Assembly: GCA_034440615.1 (NCBI GenBank)
Contig: JAOTOM010004787.1
Location: 275,001 to 339,000 of the forward strand
Source: Ashinkailepas kermadecensis
Taxonomy: Eukaryota; Arthropoda; Thecostraca; Neolepadidae
Direction: 5' to 3'
Length of the DNA stretch: 64,000 nucleotides
Under the pieces are notes generated by a model. The model was not told the DNA's origin and made no database searches. It saw nothing but the letters and a program-made list of their open reading frames with translations. Below are positions 23,705-36,485 of the stretch, one piece after another (the stretch's first letter is position 1; every line of letters begins with the position of its first letter). The translations under genes and the position numbers were made by a program.

Positions 23705-26700
23705 AACACAATACTTTCATGGAATACACACGGCCTGATTAGACACTGGCACGAATTCAAACATTACGCATTGCAAACAAACCACACAGCACATGCATTC
23801 AAGAAACACACTTCAAACCCAACGATCCTTACCAATTTCACATTTCGCAATACACACTACACAGGCAAGACACACACAACGCACACAGGTCAGGCGGTTT
23901 TTGCACATACATTAGAAACAACACACCTCATCGCCTGATACACTTTAATACCACAGCAGACATACTACTCACTGAAATACACATACATAACAACGCCTAC
24001 ACACTCGTTAACATATACGACCCCCCTCGCGAAACACAGAAACCCTCTGGGAATTAAATAAAGCACTTGACCAAATCCACACCCCAGTCATACCCACCGG
24101 AGATTTCAACTCACACCACCCACTATGGGACACTCGCACAACACAACCCGATCACAGAGCACTCACACTCATCACACTAGCCAACCAACACAACTTCACA
24201 GTACTCAATACTGGGTCACCAACCTACCTTGTCCCTATATCCGCCGCTCAACTTCCCACGACCCCAGACGTAACCCTTGCATCCTCGCGCATATATCTCT
24301 CCTTATCCTGGACAGCCGACTCCGATCCTCACTTCAGCGACCACGCACCCATAACCATTACCTTCAACCAAATCCCGCCCACCGGCCCACCCAATTCTTC
24401 TCCTGGCCGATGGAATTGAAAAAAAGAGCATCCTGGACACCCTTCTCAGAGTCCCTAGCCGCACAAACAGCCCACAACCCTCGACTCTCACCAGAACAAT
24501 TCGCCGACATTCTCCTCACTACAGCACACCAACACATACCACAAACAAACCACGCCCCCAACGCAAACCTCGCGCGGCCCCTGGTGGAACGACGAGTGTC
24601 ACGGGGCAATCCACGCGAGGAACCATGCACGACACAGATATGAAAGACACCGCACGCCGGAAACACTCACCAGATACAAACAACTCCAAGCACTGTAAAC
24701 GAACCATTAAAAACGCTAAAAAGAACTCTTGGATTAACTTATCTAATCAATTCAACAGATTCACCCCTCTCGGCGAAATCTGGACACTCCTGAAAACATT
24801 CCAAAACCGACAGCGACCATCAATAAAAGCCATCATACTCAAACAGAACAACAACACCATCACAGACCCACAAACAATCGCAAACATTTTCGTGCGCACC
24901 TACCACCTTAGGTCATCCACACTCCCACATAACCCTCCACCTCCAATCAGACACACACGCCCTCATCTTTACAACATTAGGTTTACACTCACATAATTAA
25001 AACTTGCAATTGCAGAGACAGGAAACACAAGCGTAGGCCCAGACAATATACACTACTCTTTCTTCAAACACCTCCCAACACAAGCAGTACACGTACTCCT
25101 CGAAACATACAACACTGCATGGACAACACATACATATCCACAATCATGGCTACACGCCCTCCTTATACTTATCCCTAAACCAAACACTGACTCAACTCTA
25201 TGCGACCCTGACCGCCCTTTCGCGCTAACCAGCTGCTTCCCAAAGCTTTTCGAACGCCTTGTCAAAAAACGACTCCTGTACATCATCCAGACACAAAACA
25301 CTAATTTATCCCACTCAATCAGGCTTTCTTCCTAAGAGATCATGTCTGGATAACCTCACCTACCTCATCACACACATCCAGGAAGCGGCGGCAAAGAAGC
25401 AATCCACTGTTGCCGTCTTCATGGACCTAAAACAAGCATATGACACCATCAACATAACAGCTCTACTACAACACCTATACAACATAGACATACAGGGCAT
25501 ACTACTACACTACCTTCACTTCTATCTACTAAAACGATCATTTCAAGTCAAAATTGGTTCCCACACTTCAGACACTAAATTCCCCACAACCGGTTTGATG
25601 CAAGGCTCAGTTCTCAGTCCCCTACTCTTTATTCTCGGCCTCAACTCAGTCATACCCAACAACCTTCCAGTCAAAATCGCAATCTATGCAGATGATATCG
25701 TACTCTGAACATCACATGAATCACCAGCCCACTCACTAACAATTCTACAAAACGCACTAACAGATCTCCACGACAAGCTAGCCGTACTAAACCTACACAT
25801 TGCACCACACAAATCAAAATGCATGTTTTTTAGCTATAAGCGACACACAGATTTACACCCACTGAAACTAGACAACACTCCCATACCATTTGTTAGCACA
25901 TACAAATTCCTAGGCATCACTCTAGATCCACGACTCGCCTTCAAACCACAGATTCTAAACATCCAAAAACGCGCATCCAAAAGGATAAACATCTTACGAG
26001 TACTATCCGGCACAGATTGGGGATCAGACCGAAATTCACTACTGACCTTATACAAATCTACCATTCGACCAATCATAGAATACGGATCCCCACTTTTCGA
26101 AAACGTAGCTAAAACAAACCTCAAACTCCTAGACTCACTTCAATACCAATGCCTAAAGGTAGCCACGGGAGCATACACAACTTCACCTTCCCTCGCTCTT
26201 CACATATACAACCACATACCAGAATTACAACACAGACGCACAGAAGCATTACTCAGATACCACTACAAAACGCAACTCATTAGACAACACCCATGCACTC
26301 AGGCACTAAAAATCCGCTCCAAACTCAGACACCAACTCATGAAAAACCATCATTCAAAACTACAATAGGATGCCGCATTCACCAACACGCAAGAAGCTTA
26401 CACATCGCACTCCCCACCTCAAAACCACTCCCACCACCTAAAGCATGGTGGAAACATCAAACCCCCACAACACACTTCCTAATAGACAAACCAAAACGTG
26501 CATACACAGATGCAGAAATACAACAACTCTTCCTCCAATTCATATCACAATACATAAATTACAACATCATCTACACCGACGGTTCCAAATCACAAACACA
26601 ACAGACGGGCTCAGCGGCGGTACTGTATACCGGACAAGCCCGTGTCATCCCACGTGCCCGTCTGCCGGACACAGCATCCACATACACATCAAAACTATGT

Positions 26701-27415
26701 GCAATATACTCGGCCTATTGTACCATCTACAACACAAACATTGAACACAACATCATAGCCACATACGCAAAATCAAACAAATCAAAATACAAAGCATAAC
26801 ACCCTACACCACATCCAAACACCCCCTCATCCCCAAAATACTGCACATACATAACAAACTAAACAATCGACAACAACCACTTCTCCTTTGGATACCAAGC
26901 CACACAAACATACCAGGCAACGAACATGCAGACACCGAAACAAACATAGCCACAACACTACAACAAACCACAAACTACCCACTCTCACAATCCGACTACT
27001 ACCCCACAATACACCAGTCAATCAACAAACACATTCAACAAACATTGGACAGAGCAAGAACACAACTCCACGATATACATCCAAAACACGAACACTGGCA
27101 CACCATCAATCAGAACACCAGATTCAAAGAAAGAATACTGACAATACTTCGCATCGGACACACAGCACTCACACACTCCTACCTCATTATAAACCAACCA
27201 CGATCTCAATGCACAACATGTCACCGAACACTTACAATCAAGCACATTCTCATATACTGCACCAAGTACAACAACCAAAGGCAACACATCACAAACTACT
27301 GCACCACAAACAATCTCCCACTAAACCTCACCACGCTTCCCAACGATGAACACCCAACATTACACGAGCAGATCTTCCACTTCCTTTCATCAACACGCAT
27401 ATTGGAACAGCTGTG
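23702..27415 (+). pseudogene. I-like LINE 2 ORF2 polyprotein, broken
   Basis: Endonuclease: NTILSWNTHGL at the start, IQETHF near 23,795 after a frame change, PTGDFNSHHP near 24,098 and FSDHAPIT near 24,337. RT: SVGPDNI near 25,033, SGFLPKRSCLDNL near 25,319, FMDLKQAYDT near 25,420, GLMQGSVLSPLL near 25,596, and IYADDIVL near 25,682 followed at once by a TGA. RT thumb and connection: STYKFLGITLDPR, RPIIEYGSPLFENVAK, LKVATGAYTTSPSLALHIY. RNase H: IIYTDGSKSQ near 26,570 and LLLWIPSHTNIPGNEHAD near 26,880. C-terminal finger: CTTCHRTLTIKHILIYC near 27,215. Several frameshifts exclude activity. Confidence 0.85.
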
Positions 27416-27560
27416 AAGGGAAAAAAGGAGAAAAGGAACAAAAAGAGACATGGCGGGGGGGAAACACAAAAACACACCAAAAAAAAAAAAAGATAAAAAA
27501 AGATATATGTGCACCCATACATATATTTATTTTAAAAAATCCATGCTCCCCTAAGAGTAT

Positions 27561-27948
27561 ATATGTTTTTTGAAATGTTCACTCCAAACGGCGATGACCC
27601 AACCCCAAACCCCCTCTGCACCCCATACCCCCAGCAGCACCGTCCGGACTGGTTTCTCTTCTCGACATTCTTCACTACTGCGCCTTCTTCAACATCTGAA
27701 CAACCTACAGCCTCAACTTCAAGACAGCCCATCACACCTATACCCAGCTCTACTCTGTTATCTTCAAAACTACCTTAACTTCGGCACCTTCCAACAAGTC
27801 AACCTTCCCTATCCTATTCCTTCTACCCCCGACTACGTCGTTCCATGCACCATAACCCACCACCACATTCATCTCCACTCTACCGGAAACAGCCGACATC
27901 ACCACACAAACAGCCGACATCACCACACAATGGCAGGCTGGCCAAATT
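27561..27948. other. LINE 2 3' region or unassigned
   Basis: C-rich sequence continuing the base bias of LINE 2, with a tandem gacatcaccacacaaacagc near 27,895-27,930. Probably 3' UTR. No gene. Confidence 0.4.
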
Positions 27949-27986
27949 CACACACACACACATACACACACACACACACACACACT
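27949..27986. repeat. (CA)n microsatellite
   Basis: An uninterrupted-to-nearly-uninterrupted CA run. Confidence 0.9.
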
Positions 27987-27990
27987 GGCG

Positions 27991-28240
27991 TCGGACGTAC
28001 ATGAGCCGATCTGATTCCCAATTAGAAATAAATGGCTTCCTAGCGGTGCTGTCGGAAGTACATGAGCCGACTTGCTTTAGGAAAACATAAAACTAAAACT
28101 AAAAATACAAACTAGCATAACGTAAAACGACTACCCAAAGGAGCCATCGGACGTAGATGAGCCGATTTGCCTTGCAACGCATAACGTAAACGACTACCCA
28201 GAGGTACAGCGGACGTAGAAGAGCCGAATTGCAAAACACC
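27991..28240 (+). repeat. four copies of a TCGG...CCGA hairpin motif
   Basis: The 19-mer tcggacgtacatgagccga and close variants lie at 27,991, 28,052, 28,147 and 28,209. In the first three, TCGG can pair with CCGA; in the fourth the outer base changes to G. Copies 3 and 4 sit in a 62-bp direct duplication that includes gcataacgtaaaacgactac. Position after LINE 2 suggests a 3' UTR element, an inference. Confidence 0.6.
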
Positions 28241-28880
28241 GCACTAACCTGACTGACAACCCTGCATGGCATGCTTAGACTAACCCGCTACTAATAACTA
28301 ACACACGGCGGCCGGCGTGATAGGCGGTGTGGACAATTACCTCCTTGTTCGCAGGGTAAAGATCCCTCGGTGCTCTTCGATAAGAGTAGGCTAAAGCCAG
28401 CACACTGGCAAAATCAACTTCTCGCCACTCTCTCAAAACACCCCCACCTCCACCCAAACTACAAATTATTTTGTGGAGGAGCAAAGTAAAATTAAAACCA
28501 TTTAGACATCAGGGAGATGTCCCCAACCCAGTCCCCACCCTCAGCACCTAAAATATCACACAAACTATAACGTAAAATTCCCTTAATGTAATTGTCCACT
28601 TGCGTGCACCTTGATGGCAAACACTCGCTTGTATAGACAGACATGCAACGTACTCGCTTTAAAGGAGGCGCAAATGACCTTTATGGTCCGGCACGCCTGA
28701 AAAAAAATCACTCCCCCCCCCCCACGATTCGGACGACAAAGATGCTATGTTGGATACGTCAAAGATGACGTCATATCGAAATCATTATATTCGACATCCA
28801 ATACAACCCAGAAGCACATCAATTTGTTCAGCGCACTTCGTAGCACACCATGTGTGCGTGTGTGTGTGGCGGGGGGGCAG
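28241..28880. other. no gene recognised
   Basis: Mixed sequence with a C run near 28,713. Nothing recognisable on either strand. Confidence 0.4.
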
Positions 28881-29060
28881 ACAGACAAGCGCTCGCAACA
28901 CTACAAATCCATCACTCGACCCATCAATACGGCTCAATTATGTTCGAAAACGCAGCGCAAACACACCTCAGCACCAGAAACTCTATCCACGCACAATGTC
29001 TTCGAATAGCAACAGGAACACAAAACATCACCAACACTATCACTACATATATACAGTAGC
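28881..29060 (+). pseudogene. I-like LINE 3 ORF2, left piece
   Basis: The frame reads HYKSITRPI, shifts by one base, then YGSIMFENAAQTHLS and AQCLRIATG, then another shift to LSLHIYS. This aligns well with LINE 2 residues YKSTIRPIIEYGSPLFENVA and CLKVATG through LALHIYN, so the two are close relatives. It stops at the 5' edge of the hAT-like element, within its 8-bp duplication. Confidence 0.78.
29053..29060. repeat. 8-bp target-site duplication, left copy
   Basis: acagtagc here and acagtatc at 35,112-35,119 match at 7 of 8 bases and flank the element termini directly. Confidence 0.75.
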
Positions 29061-29159
29061 CAAGGGCGTCGCCACCGGGGGGGAAGGAGGGGCAGTCGCC
29101 CCCCCCCCCCCCTGCCGTCAAACAGGGGGGCGCCCAGAAATCCCCAGAAATCACAAGAG

Positions 29160-30540
29160 TGCCAACAATTGGTACGGAGGCCCCCAGGAATGCAAAGGAT
29201 GCCCCCAGGATTGCAAAGGAGGCCTCCAGGATTACAAAGGAGGCCCCCAGGATTGAAAAGAAGGCCCCCAGGATTGCAAAGGAGGCCCCCAGGATTGCAA
29301 AGGAGGCCCCCGGGTTTGCAAAGGAGGACTCAAGGATTGCAAAGGAGGCCCCCAGGAATGCAAAGGAGGCCCCCAGGATTGCAAAGGAGGCCTCCAGGAT
29401 TACAAAGGAGGCCCACAGGATTGCAAAGGAGGCCCCCAGGATTGCAAAGGAGGCCTCCATGATTACAAAGGAGGCCTCCATGATTGAAAAGCAGGCCCCC
29501 AAGATTGCAAAGGAGGCCCCCAGGATTGCAAAGGAGGCCTCCATGATTACAAAGGAGGCCTCCATGATTACAAAGGAGGCCTCCATGATTACAAAGGAGG
29601 CCCCCTGGATTGAAAAGGAGGCCCCCAGGATCTCCAGGATTGCAAAGAAGACCCCCAGGAATGCAAAGGAGGCCCTCACGATTGCAAAGGAGGCCTCCAG
29701 GATTGCAAAGGAGGCCCTCACGATTGCAAAGAAGGCCTCCAGGATTGCAAAGGAGGCCCCCAGGATTGCAAAGGAGGCCCCCAAGATTGCAAAGGAGGCC
29801 CCAGGATTGCAAAAGAGGCTCCCAGGATTGCAAAGGAGACCACCAGGATTTCAAAGGAGGACTCCAGGATTGCAAAGGAGGCCCCCAGGATTGCAAAGGA
29901 GGCCCCAGGATTGCAAAGGAGGCCCCAGGATTACAAAGGAGGCCACCAGGATTACACAGGAGGACTCCAGGATTGCAAAGGAGGCCCCGAGAATGCAAAG
30001 GAGACCCCCAGGATAGCAAAGGAGACCCCAGGATTGCAAAGTAGGCCCCCAGGATTGCAAAGGAGGCCTCCAGGATTACAAAGGAGGCCCCCAGGATTAC
30101 AAAGGAGGCCCCAGGATTGCAAAGGAGGCCCCCCGGATTGCAAAGGATTCCCAAGGATTGCAAAGGAGGCCCCCATGATTACAAAGGAGGACTCCAGGAT
30201 TGCAAAGGAGGCCCTCAGGATTGCAAAGGAGGCCACCAGGATTGCAAAGGAGGCCCCGAGGATTACAAAGGAGGACTCCAGGATTGCAAAGGAGACCCCC
30301 AGGATTGCAAAAGGAGGCCTCCAGGATTGCAAAGGAGGCCCCTAGGATTGTAAAGGAGGCCCTCAGAATTGCGAAGGAAGCCCACAGGATTGTAAAGGAG
30401 GCCCCCAGGATTGCAAAGGAGACCCCTTGATTGCAAAGGAGGCCCCCCGGATTACAAAGGAGGCCCCAGGATTGCAAAGGAGGCCCTCAGGATTACAAAG
30501 GAGGCCCCCGGGATTGCAAAGGAGGCCCCAATACGGGAAG
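29160..30540 (+). repeat. 21-bp tandem core of copy 1, about 65 units
   Basis: The unit is aaaggaggcccccaggattg plus c, with 20-22 bp length variants and attgc/attac alternation. Because most units are 21 bp, open frames with a seven-residue period run on both strands; these are not believed to be genes. Confidence 0.92.
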
Positions 30541-33400
30541 GGAGACCTCATAAAATGAGAGAAGGCCCTAAGACCGAAGAGAAACCAGTGGATATGAGAT
30601 GAGGTTTCGGAGACGTAAAAGCAGTCCCCGAAACGGGTAAGGTTCCACCAAGATAGAAAAGGATAATCCAGAAAAGTGGCAGGAAGCACCTAATTCGGAA
30701 GAGGACGATATAAGATTGGAAAGAGACTCTATGATGCACGAGGAAGCCCCTAAAATAGGAGAGAATGGCCATTAGATAAGACGGATGGCTCCCAGGCGAG
30801 AAAGAAGGCTTCAAGACGGGCAAGAAGGTCCCCAGGAAATGACAAGGTAACTGAGATAGGAAAGGTTGCGTGTAATTTGGAAGAGGAGCCACCTAAGAGA
30901 GAACAGGAGTCCACCAGGAGATAAGAGGCCAACCTTAAAATGGGAAAAGATAGAATCAAAACGCGGAACAGGAGGCCCCGAAGACGTGAGAGGAGGCCCC
31001 TAATTTGAAAAAGAAAGCCTCAAAAAGAAAAAAAGAAGGCCCCTGCCGGACTCGAGAGGAGTCCCTCGTGATGGAGTAGGAGGTCTCCAGGGCCGAATGA
31101 GGCCCCGACGGCCGGAAGGAATTCCCAGGAAATGAGAGAAGGCCCTTAAAATGGGAGTGGTAGGTAGCAGGTATGGAAGGAGGCGAGGTTTCCAAAATTG
31201 AAGATCCCCCTCAAGACGGGTAAGCTTTGCGAGGACAAAGGAGGAGGCCCACGAGGCGTGGCAGGAGCCCCTAATTTGGCAGAGGATGCCCCTGGAACAT
31301 GAGAGGAAGTCCCATGCCATGTTAAAGGGGCCCCAGGATGTGGGAGGAGGTCCTCCAAAACGGGAGAGGAGGACCATTGAATATGGAGGAGGGTAGGACG
31401 GACGAGAAGACGTCCAAAACCGGTAAAGAAGCTCCAGGAAATGAGACGAGACCCCTAAGACGCGAGAGCAGGTCTATAATTTTCTAGAAGCATCTGAAAT
31501 GGCAGGAGTCGTGCCGGGGTACTTGAAAATCACGACATGGGCCCAAAAAGATCCGGCCGGGGCCCCTAAAAATCTCGCTGAGCCTATGGGTACCAAAAAT
31601 TCACGCCCGGATCATGAATATCACGCTGGGGGCACGATAAGTCGTACCGTTCCCCAACAGTATCATTTGGACACAAATGAAGCCGGGGCAACGAAAAACA
31701 ATCCGGACATGGATAATCACTCTTGGGCCCCAACAATGACACCAAAAGCATCCAAAACGTATTGGACACCCACAAAGTGTCGAGGTCGCTAAAACTCGCG
31801 CAAGGGATCCAAGCAAATGACGTCGGGACACAAAAGATTACATTGAACTAAAAAAGTCGCGTCGCAGCCTTCGAAAATCTCACTGGGGACCAAAAAAGTC
31901 GCGCCTGGACCCCAAAGGTTGCTGCTGTCCCAAAAAATAAATTATCAACCGGAATGTCACTTTGCGCCCAAAAAAATCGGGTAAAAGTCCCCGCAAAAGC
32001 GGACTTTGACCCGAAAGTTGGGCCAAAAGGGCCCAACTTTCCAGTTGGGCACTGGAAAAAAAACGTGTCAGGGCACCGAAAAAAATCGCACCTGGAGACC
32101 GAAGAATCGTACCAGGATCCAAAAATATCACATAAGGACCTATATAAAAAATAGAACTCCTTCGGTGGCCGCAGTGACATATCAAAGGGGCAAATGGCTC
32201 CTCCCTCCTAAGAGGGATATGCTCCCAAGAATCGAGCCGAGGCCCCCAAAAGTCGCGCTGGGACCACAAAAATTCGCGTCGGTCCACCAGAATTCACGGA
32301 GGGGCTCAAAGTAAATACGTCCGGCCCCAGAAAACTCGCTCCGAGTTACGAAAATCTGCAACAGGAACCGCCAAGATCGCGTTAGGGTCACAGCTAAGTA
32401 CAACGCGCCCCGCAAACTCGAACCGGTCCCACCAAATTTCGCGCTCGGACCCACAATTCGGTAGTACCAAAAATTTCGCGCTCGGACCCATCGGTAGTAC
32501 CAACAATTTGGTCTGGGCATCAAAAATTAACGTCGGGCTGCCAACAATTGGTGTCTATGGCCCCACATAGGCACCGTGTGACCCCAAAGTCCCATCGGTA
32601 TCCGAAAAATAAAGCCGGAGCCCTCCAAAATCAGGAGGGATTGCAAAAAAGTCCGGGTCAGGACAATGGTTCTGGAGCACCGAACATGTCATCAGATGCC
32701 TTGACAAATCGCGTACGGCATCAAAAAACATACCGGAGCTCGAAGAAAATCGAGGTGAGATACAAAAACATGGCACCAGGGACTCGAAAAATCAGGGCGG
32801 GATTCGGAAGTTAAAGAAAATTCAGAAGAGATCCACAAAAATCGCGTTGAGCCCAGATAACTGGCGTTGGGTCCCGGAACCACGCGCCTGGGCGCGATAA
32901 GTCGCGCTGGGACCCAGAAAAATCGCACCGAAACCTCAAAATCGTACTGGGGCCCCACAAATGTGCGTCAGAAGCCCCGAATAAACACAGCGGGACCCTA
33001 AGAGCACAACGGGGACCGAAAATGCGACTGGCCCTTCAAAGCGCAGTCTCGTAAAAAGCGGCAGGGTCCGAAAACATGCGTTGTAGCCATAACTACATAT
33101 ATATACCGGGAACACTAAAAAAAACAAAAAACAAAAACACCGGAAGCTCTCAAGGCACATAGGGGCCATGTGACCGCACAAGGGCCTGAAAAGAGGCTGG
33201 GGCCGCAAAAAGCAACATGATCCCAAAACGAACAAAAATACCGGGCACTAAGTAAACACATCGAGATCTTTGAAAGCGCCCCGACAACTAAAAAAAAATG
33301 TTCGGTGCTCAAAAAAGCAACAAAACCCTAAAACGAGCAGGGGTTTCGAAAATGCGTTGGACCTCTAACAAAAATGAATTGGAGCCTTAAGACACATCCG
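30541..33400. repeat. degenerate minisatellite interior of copy 1
   Basis: To about 31,500 the motif gaggcccctaa-type recurs every 35-45 bases. After this a different motif with ccaaaaa-tcgcg and gggacc recurs every 35-40 bases. Both regions are present in copy 2 at 52,240-55,270. Confidence 0.65.
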
Positions 33401-35111
33401 TAGACGAAGAAATACGAAACGGGTCCAAAGAAGTACACTCAGGCAGGGCTTCGGTTCGGTAGCCAACCTGGAAGCATGTTTAATCAAAGATATGAGGTGC
33501 ATCAAAGCTCAGCGGGTATCCGCATTTTTTCACCATAAAATATGGTAAGAAGGGAACTAATGATCGAATTTATTTTATCGAATTTTCGCATACGAAGCAT
33601 TTTATCACGTCAGATATGGCGCAAGTCTATCATGTGGCAGCAATTAACAAAGCGTAGGAGGCCCAGCAGAATCCGTAGCATCGCACGAAGTGTGGCGAAT
33701 GCGCCGAATGCGCAAGATGGGTGTGCACGTGCACTAACGTTGGTGTCGTGGCGACCGGGCACTATGAACTGGAATGTCTGAAATTGGAAAATTTTACATT
33801 TTAAAGTGATTTGTGCAGGTGTAATTTCAGCAGTGCGAGGTGACTTGTCAAGGAATGTTAAAAGAATACATTTGAACAGGTTGTGGGAGCTAGGGTTGAA
33901 ATCCGACGAGTCAGAAACGATAGTGGTAGATTAGGCCCCTCCACAGGATAATTCAGTTGATCACTAATTATTTTATTTAAAAAGTTCCCCTTTGACCAAA
34001 AATGGTCGAAATCGGAAGACTACATTCAGTAGTTGGACCCCCTCCAAATACGTTTGCCCCCTCCCCTTCACGCAAATATGGGTGCGTCACTGGTCTCCCA
34101 ATAATTTTCAGAACTTACGCCCATGGAGCAAAGCCAACATTGCGGGGGTAGATTCCCCCTCACAAGCATACAAAAGAACACCGATGTCCCATATTAAATG
34201 GGAGGAATGATGTTTTAAAACGTATTTTCTTCCTACAAAGTTGTCTTCTGTGATTACAGCCTGCATGATTAGAGCTTCCCAGCTTCAGTACCTTCTCAAC
34301 GACATAATTTACAAAACGATACAGCACAGCGATAACCATGGGCGTGACGGCGTGGAATTCGAAGGTTTTGCATTATTTATGCATTGTCATTGTTACATTG
34401 TTGCATTGCCATTGATGCATGGTTGTTCAATGCTTGTTCTTGCCGTTAATTTATTCGTGGAGTATTTATTAGTTTAGCTTCTGTGCCAAGTGCCTTGCAG
34501 CCAGCACCAAATGTTATGAAAAAATTAATAAATCCCTAAGATGACGATCAGAAAACCAATTCAATCCACTTCTCGTTGTCACCTTCGTGAAATTGTTGTC
34601 CTGGGACTGAGAAATGATCGTTTAAGTTTGTTTATGAGATCAAGCTGGTGGGAATGACTAACAGTAGTGATGAACCTAGCTATATTCAGTTAAACCTGGT
34701 GAACAAAGAAGTGGGTTGATCAATGGGAGATATCTTTAAGATATGCTCAGCACGAGCCCCACCAGCTCGCTACAATCTAGAGGCCAGCGGGAAGATTCTT
34801 CTCGTCGATAAAGCATAAAGATATTGGTTTGTTTTGGCACTGACGTATTTATCTACATTTGCTTATTTATACCCTGGTATGGGTCGGTTCTCAGCGAAAA
34901 AAAAGATTCTTGCTATTGCGCTTCGCGTAAATTATATACCATGCCAAGAACAAACAAGACATCAATATGAAATCATGTTCCCAGTCGGGAACCATACTAA
35001 GAGCCTAAAAAGCAAGAGGAGGCCCTAACACAGTGGAGGCCCCTTTTCGGGGAGCAGGAGGCCCCCTATCAACATTGCCCCCCCTGGAAGAATTTCGTGG
35101 CGACGCCACTG
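33401..35111. other. 3' interior of copy 1, conserved in copy 2
   Basis: Aligns by eye with 55,270-55,735 plus 56,535-57,806. A small open frame at 33,542-33,781 (phrase QIWRKSIMWQQL) has a counterpart at 55,508-55,699, but no family is recognised and both differ at the ends. Non-coding is more likely. Confidence 0.55.
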
Positions 35112-35300
35112 ACAGTATCATAACACCACAACGGTGCAGACGTTCACAAGCGCTACCACTACAAAGTGCACCTCATCCGCTCCTCCCACAAACATCAACT
35201 TATGGTATGGCATGGCATCAACTTATGGCATCAACTTATGGCAACAAGTCATGGTTAAAAATTACGTTAGGTTGCAGAATGCAAATATCACCTAACTTGG
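35112..35300 (+). pseudogene. I-like LINE 3 ORF2, right piece
   Basis: Resumes as IITPQRCRR, shifts to KRYHYKVHLIRSSHKHQ, then SWLKITLGCRMQIS. LINE 2 has HIPELQHRR, LRYHYKTQLIRQHP and SFKTTIGCRIHQHA at the same places. Its final PLPPLTTWWKQ runs directly into the minisatellite at 35.3 kb. Confidence 0.75.
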
Positions 35301-35795
35301 TCACCCTACTGACCACCACGCCACTGCCACCACTTACAACCTGGTGGAAACAACCACCACCACACCACTGCCACCACTCATAACATGGTGGAAACAACCA
35401 CCACCACACCATTGCCACAACTTACAACCTGGTGGAAACAACCACCACCACACCACTGCCACCACTTACAACCTGGTGGAAACAGCCACCACCACACCAC
35501 TGTCACCACTTATACCACCACCACACCACTTATGGAAACAACCATCACCACACCACTGCCACCACTTACAACCTGGTGGAAACAACCACCACCACACCAC
35601 TGCCACCACTCATAACATGGTGGAAACAGCCACCACCACGCCACTGGCACAACTTGCAATATGGTGCAACCAACCACCACCACACCACTGCCACCACTTG
35701 CAACATGGTGGAAACAATCACCACCACGCCACTGCCACCACTTACAACATGGTGGAAGCAACCACCACCACGCCACTGCCACCACTTGCAACCCT
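35300..35795 (+). repeat. 47-48 bp minisatellite derived from LINE ORF2
   Basis: About ten units of accaccacaccactgccacc plus acttacaacctggtggaaac, with some shortened units. The unit resembles LINE 2 at 26,425-26,480 (LPPPKAWWKHQ), which sits at the homologous place in ORF2. Confidence 0.85.
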
Positions 35796-36288
35796 TTCTT
35801 ACTACCCGGCGCTCGTTCAGTCAAATTACGCATCAGTACATAATAAATAGACTTTATATGTATCGAAGTCTGGGAATTCTGTCCGAAAACACGCTGTAAG
35901 CAACATTAAATTATCATTCAGAAAAAAACGAAACATGACACACATACATTTTTCGATAAAACATGTGCATGTTCTATGACTGTGATAATTGAACAGGTGA
36001 CAGCGTGACTGCGCTCGCTAAGGGTTTTCGGTTCCATGAAACAGCAGAATCCTAATTTGTAACTACAAATGTGTGGTATCTCTATGGTATCCGGTCCGCC
36101 GTGGCCGGCCGCCTGCGCTGCCTATTGCGCCAGACGACACACCATGGCAAGGCCATATCAAACTGTAATCGCAAACAGTGCATATAAACATAACATGCTT
36201 CGGCTCCCAAAGAGTTGACCACCAATAGTAAAGAGAACGAAAACCTTGTCCCGAAGTAATGCAATGAACAAACAACAGTCATGCTATA

Positions 36289-36290
<2 letters not shown>
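35796..36290. other. no gene recognised
   Basis: Unique-looking sequence without recognisable features. Confidence 0.4.

Positions 36291-36291
<1 letters not shown>

Positions 36292-36352
<61 letters not shown>
36292..36352. repeat. (TA)n microsatellite
   Basis: A pure AT dinucleotide run. Confidence 0.95.
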
Positions 36353-36355
<3 letters not shown>

Positions 36356-36485
36356 TACGGGTGGTCGCGAGCATAGGTTTGGAAAACAAGCAAATATATA
36401 CACGTGCCATAAATCATATATTATACTCACATGTTAAACACATACAATTAAGAAGGCGAATACAAAAGCAAGATAAAACCGCCAT

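Larger units (their letters stand above)
23313..27560 (+). mobile_element. I-like LINE 2 (ORF1 tail, ORF2 with EN, RT, RNase H)
   Basis: The layout is a proline/threonine-rich ORF1 tail, an ORF2 start overlapping the ORF1 stop (ATGA at 23,702), endonuclease, RT, RNase H and a CCHC-like zinc finger, then a 3' UTR. The presence of RNase H places it in the I/R1-like group by family knowledge. It is very C/A-rich (poor in G) and carries frameshifts and stops. Its 5' junction lies inside the RNase H of LINE 1, which it therefore interrupts or abuts. Its 3' end is uncertain and may extend to the hairpin repeats at 28 kb. Confidence 0.82.
29061..35111. mobile_element. non-autonomous hAT-like element, copy 1 (6.05 kb)
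   Basis: Termini are caagggcgtcgccaccgg (left) and, in reverse complement, cagtggcgtcgccacgaa (right), imperfect inverted repeats that start CA and end TG. The 8-bp flanking duplication suggests the hAT superfamily. Taking out the element and one duplication rejoins the LINE 3 frame. The inside has no transposase; it is a tandem core (29,160-30,540), then irregular G/C-rich repeats (30,540-33,400), then a less repetitive part shared with copy 2 (33,400-35,111). Copy 2 is at 50,479-57,806. Confidence 0.8.

Noticed and set aside
29160..30540. Open frames with a seven-residue repeat (IAKEAPR type) on both strands
   Set aside because: A 21-bp unit without stops gives this automatically. No start context, signal or unique flank supports a protein.
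33542..33781. Small frame (QIWRKSIMWQQL) conserved between the two hAT-like copies
   Set aside because: Conservation is expected from shared ancestry of the copies; ends differ, and no family or start context is seen.
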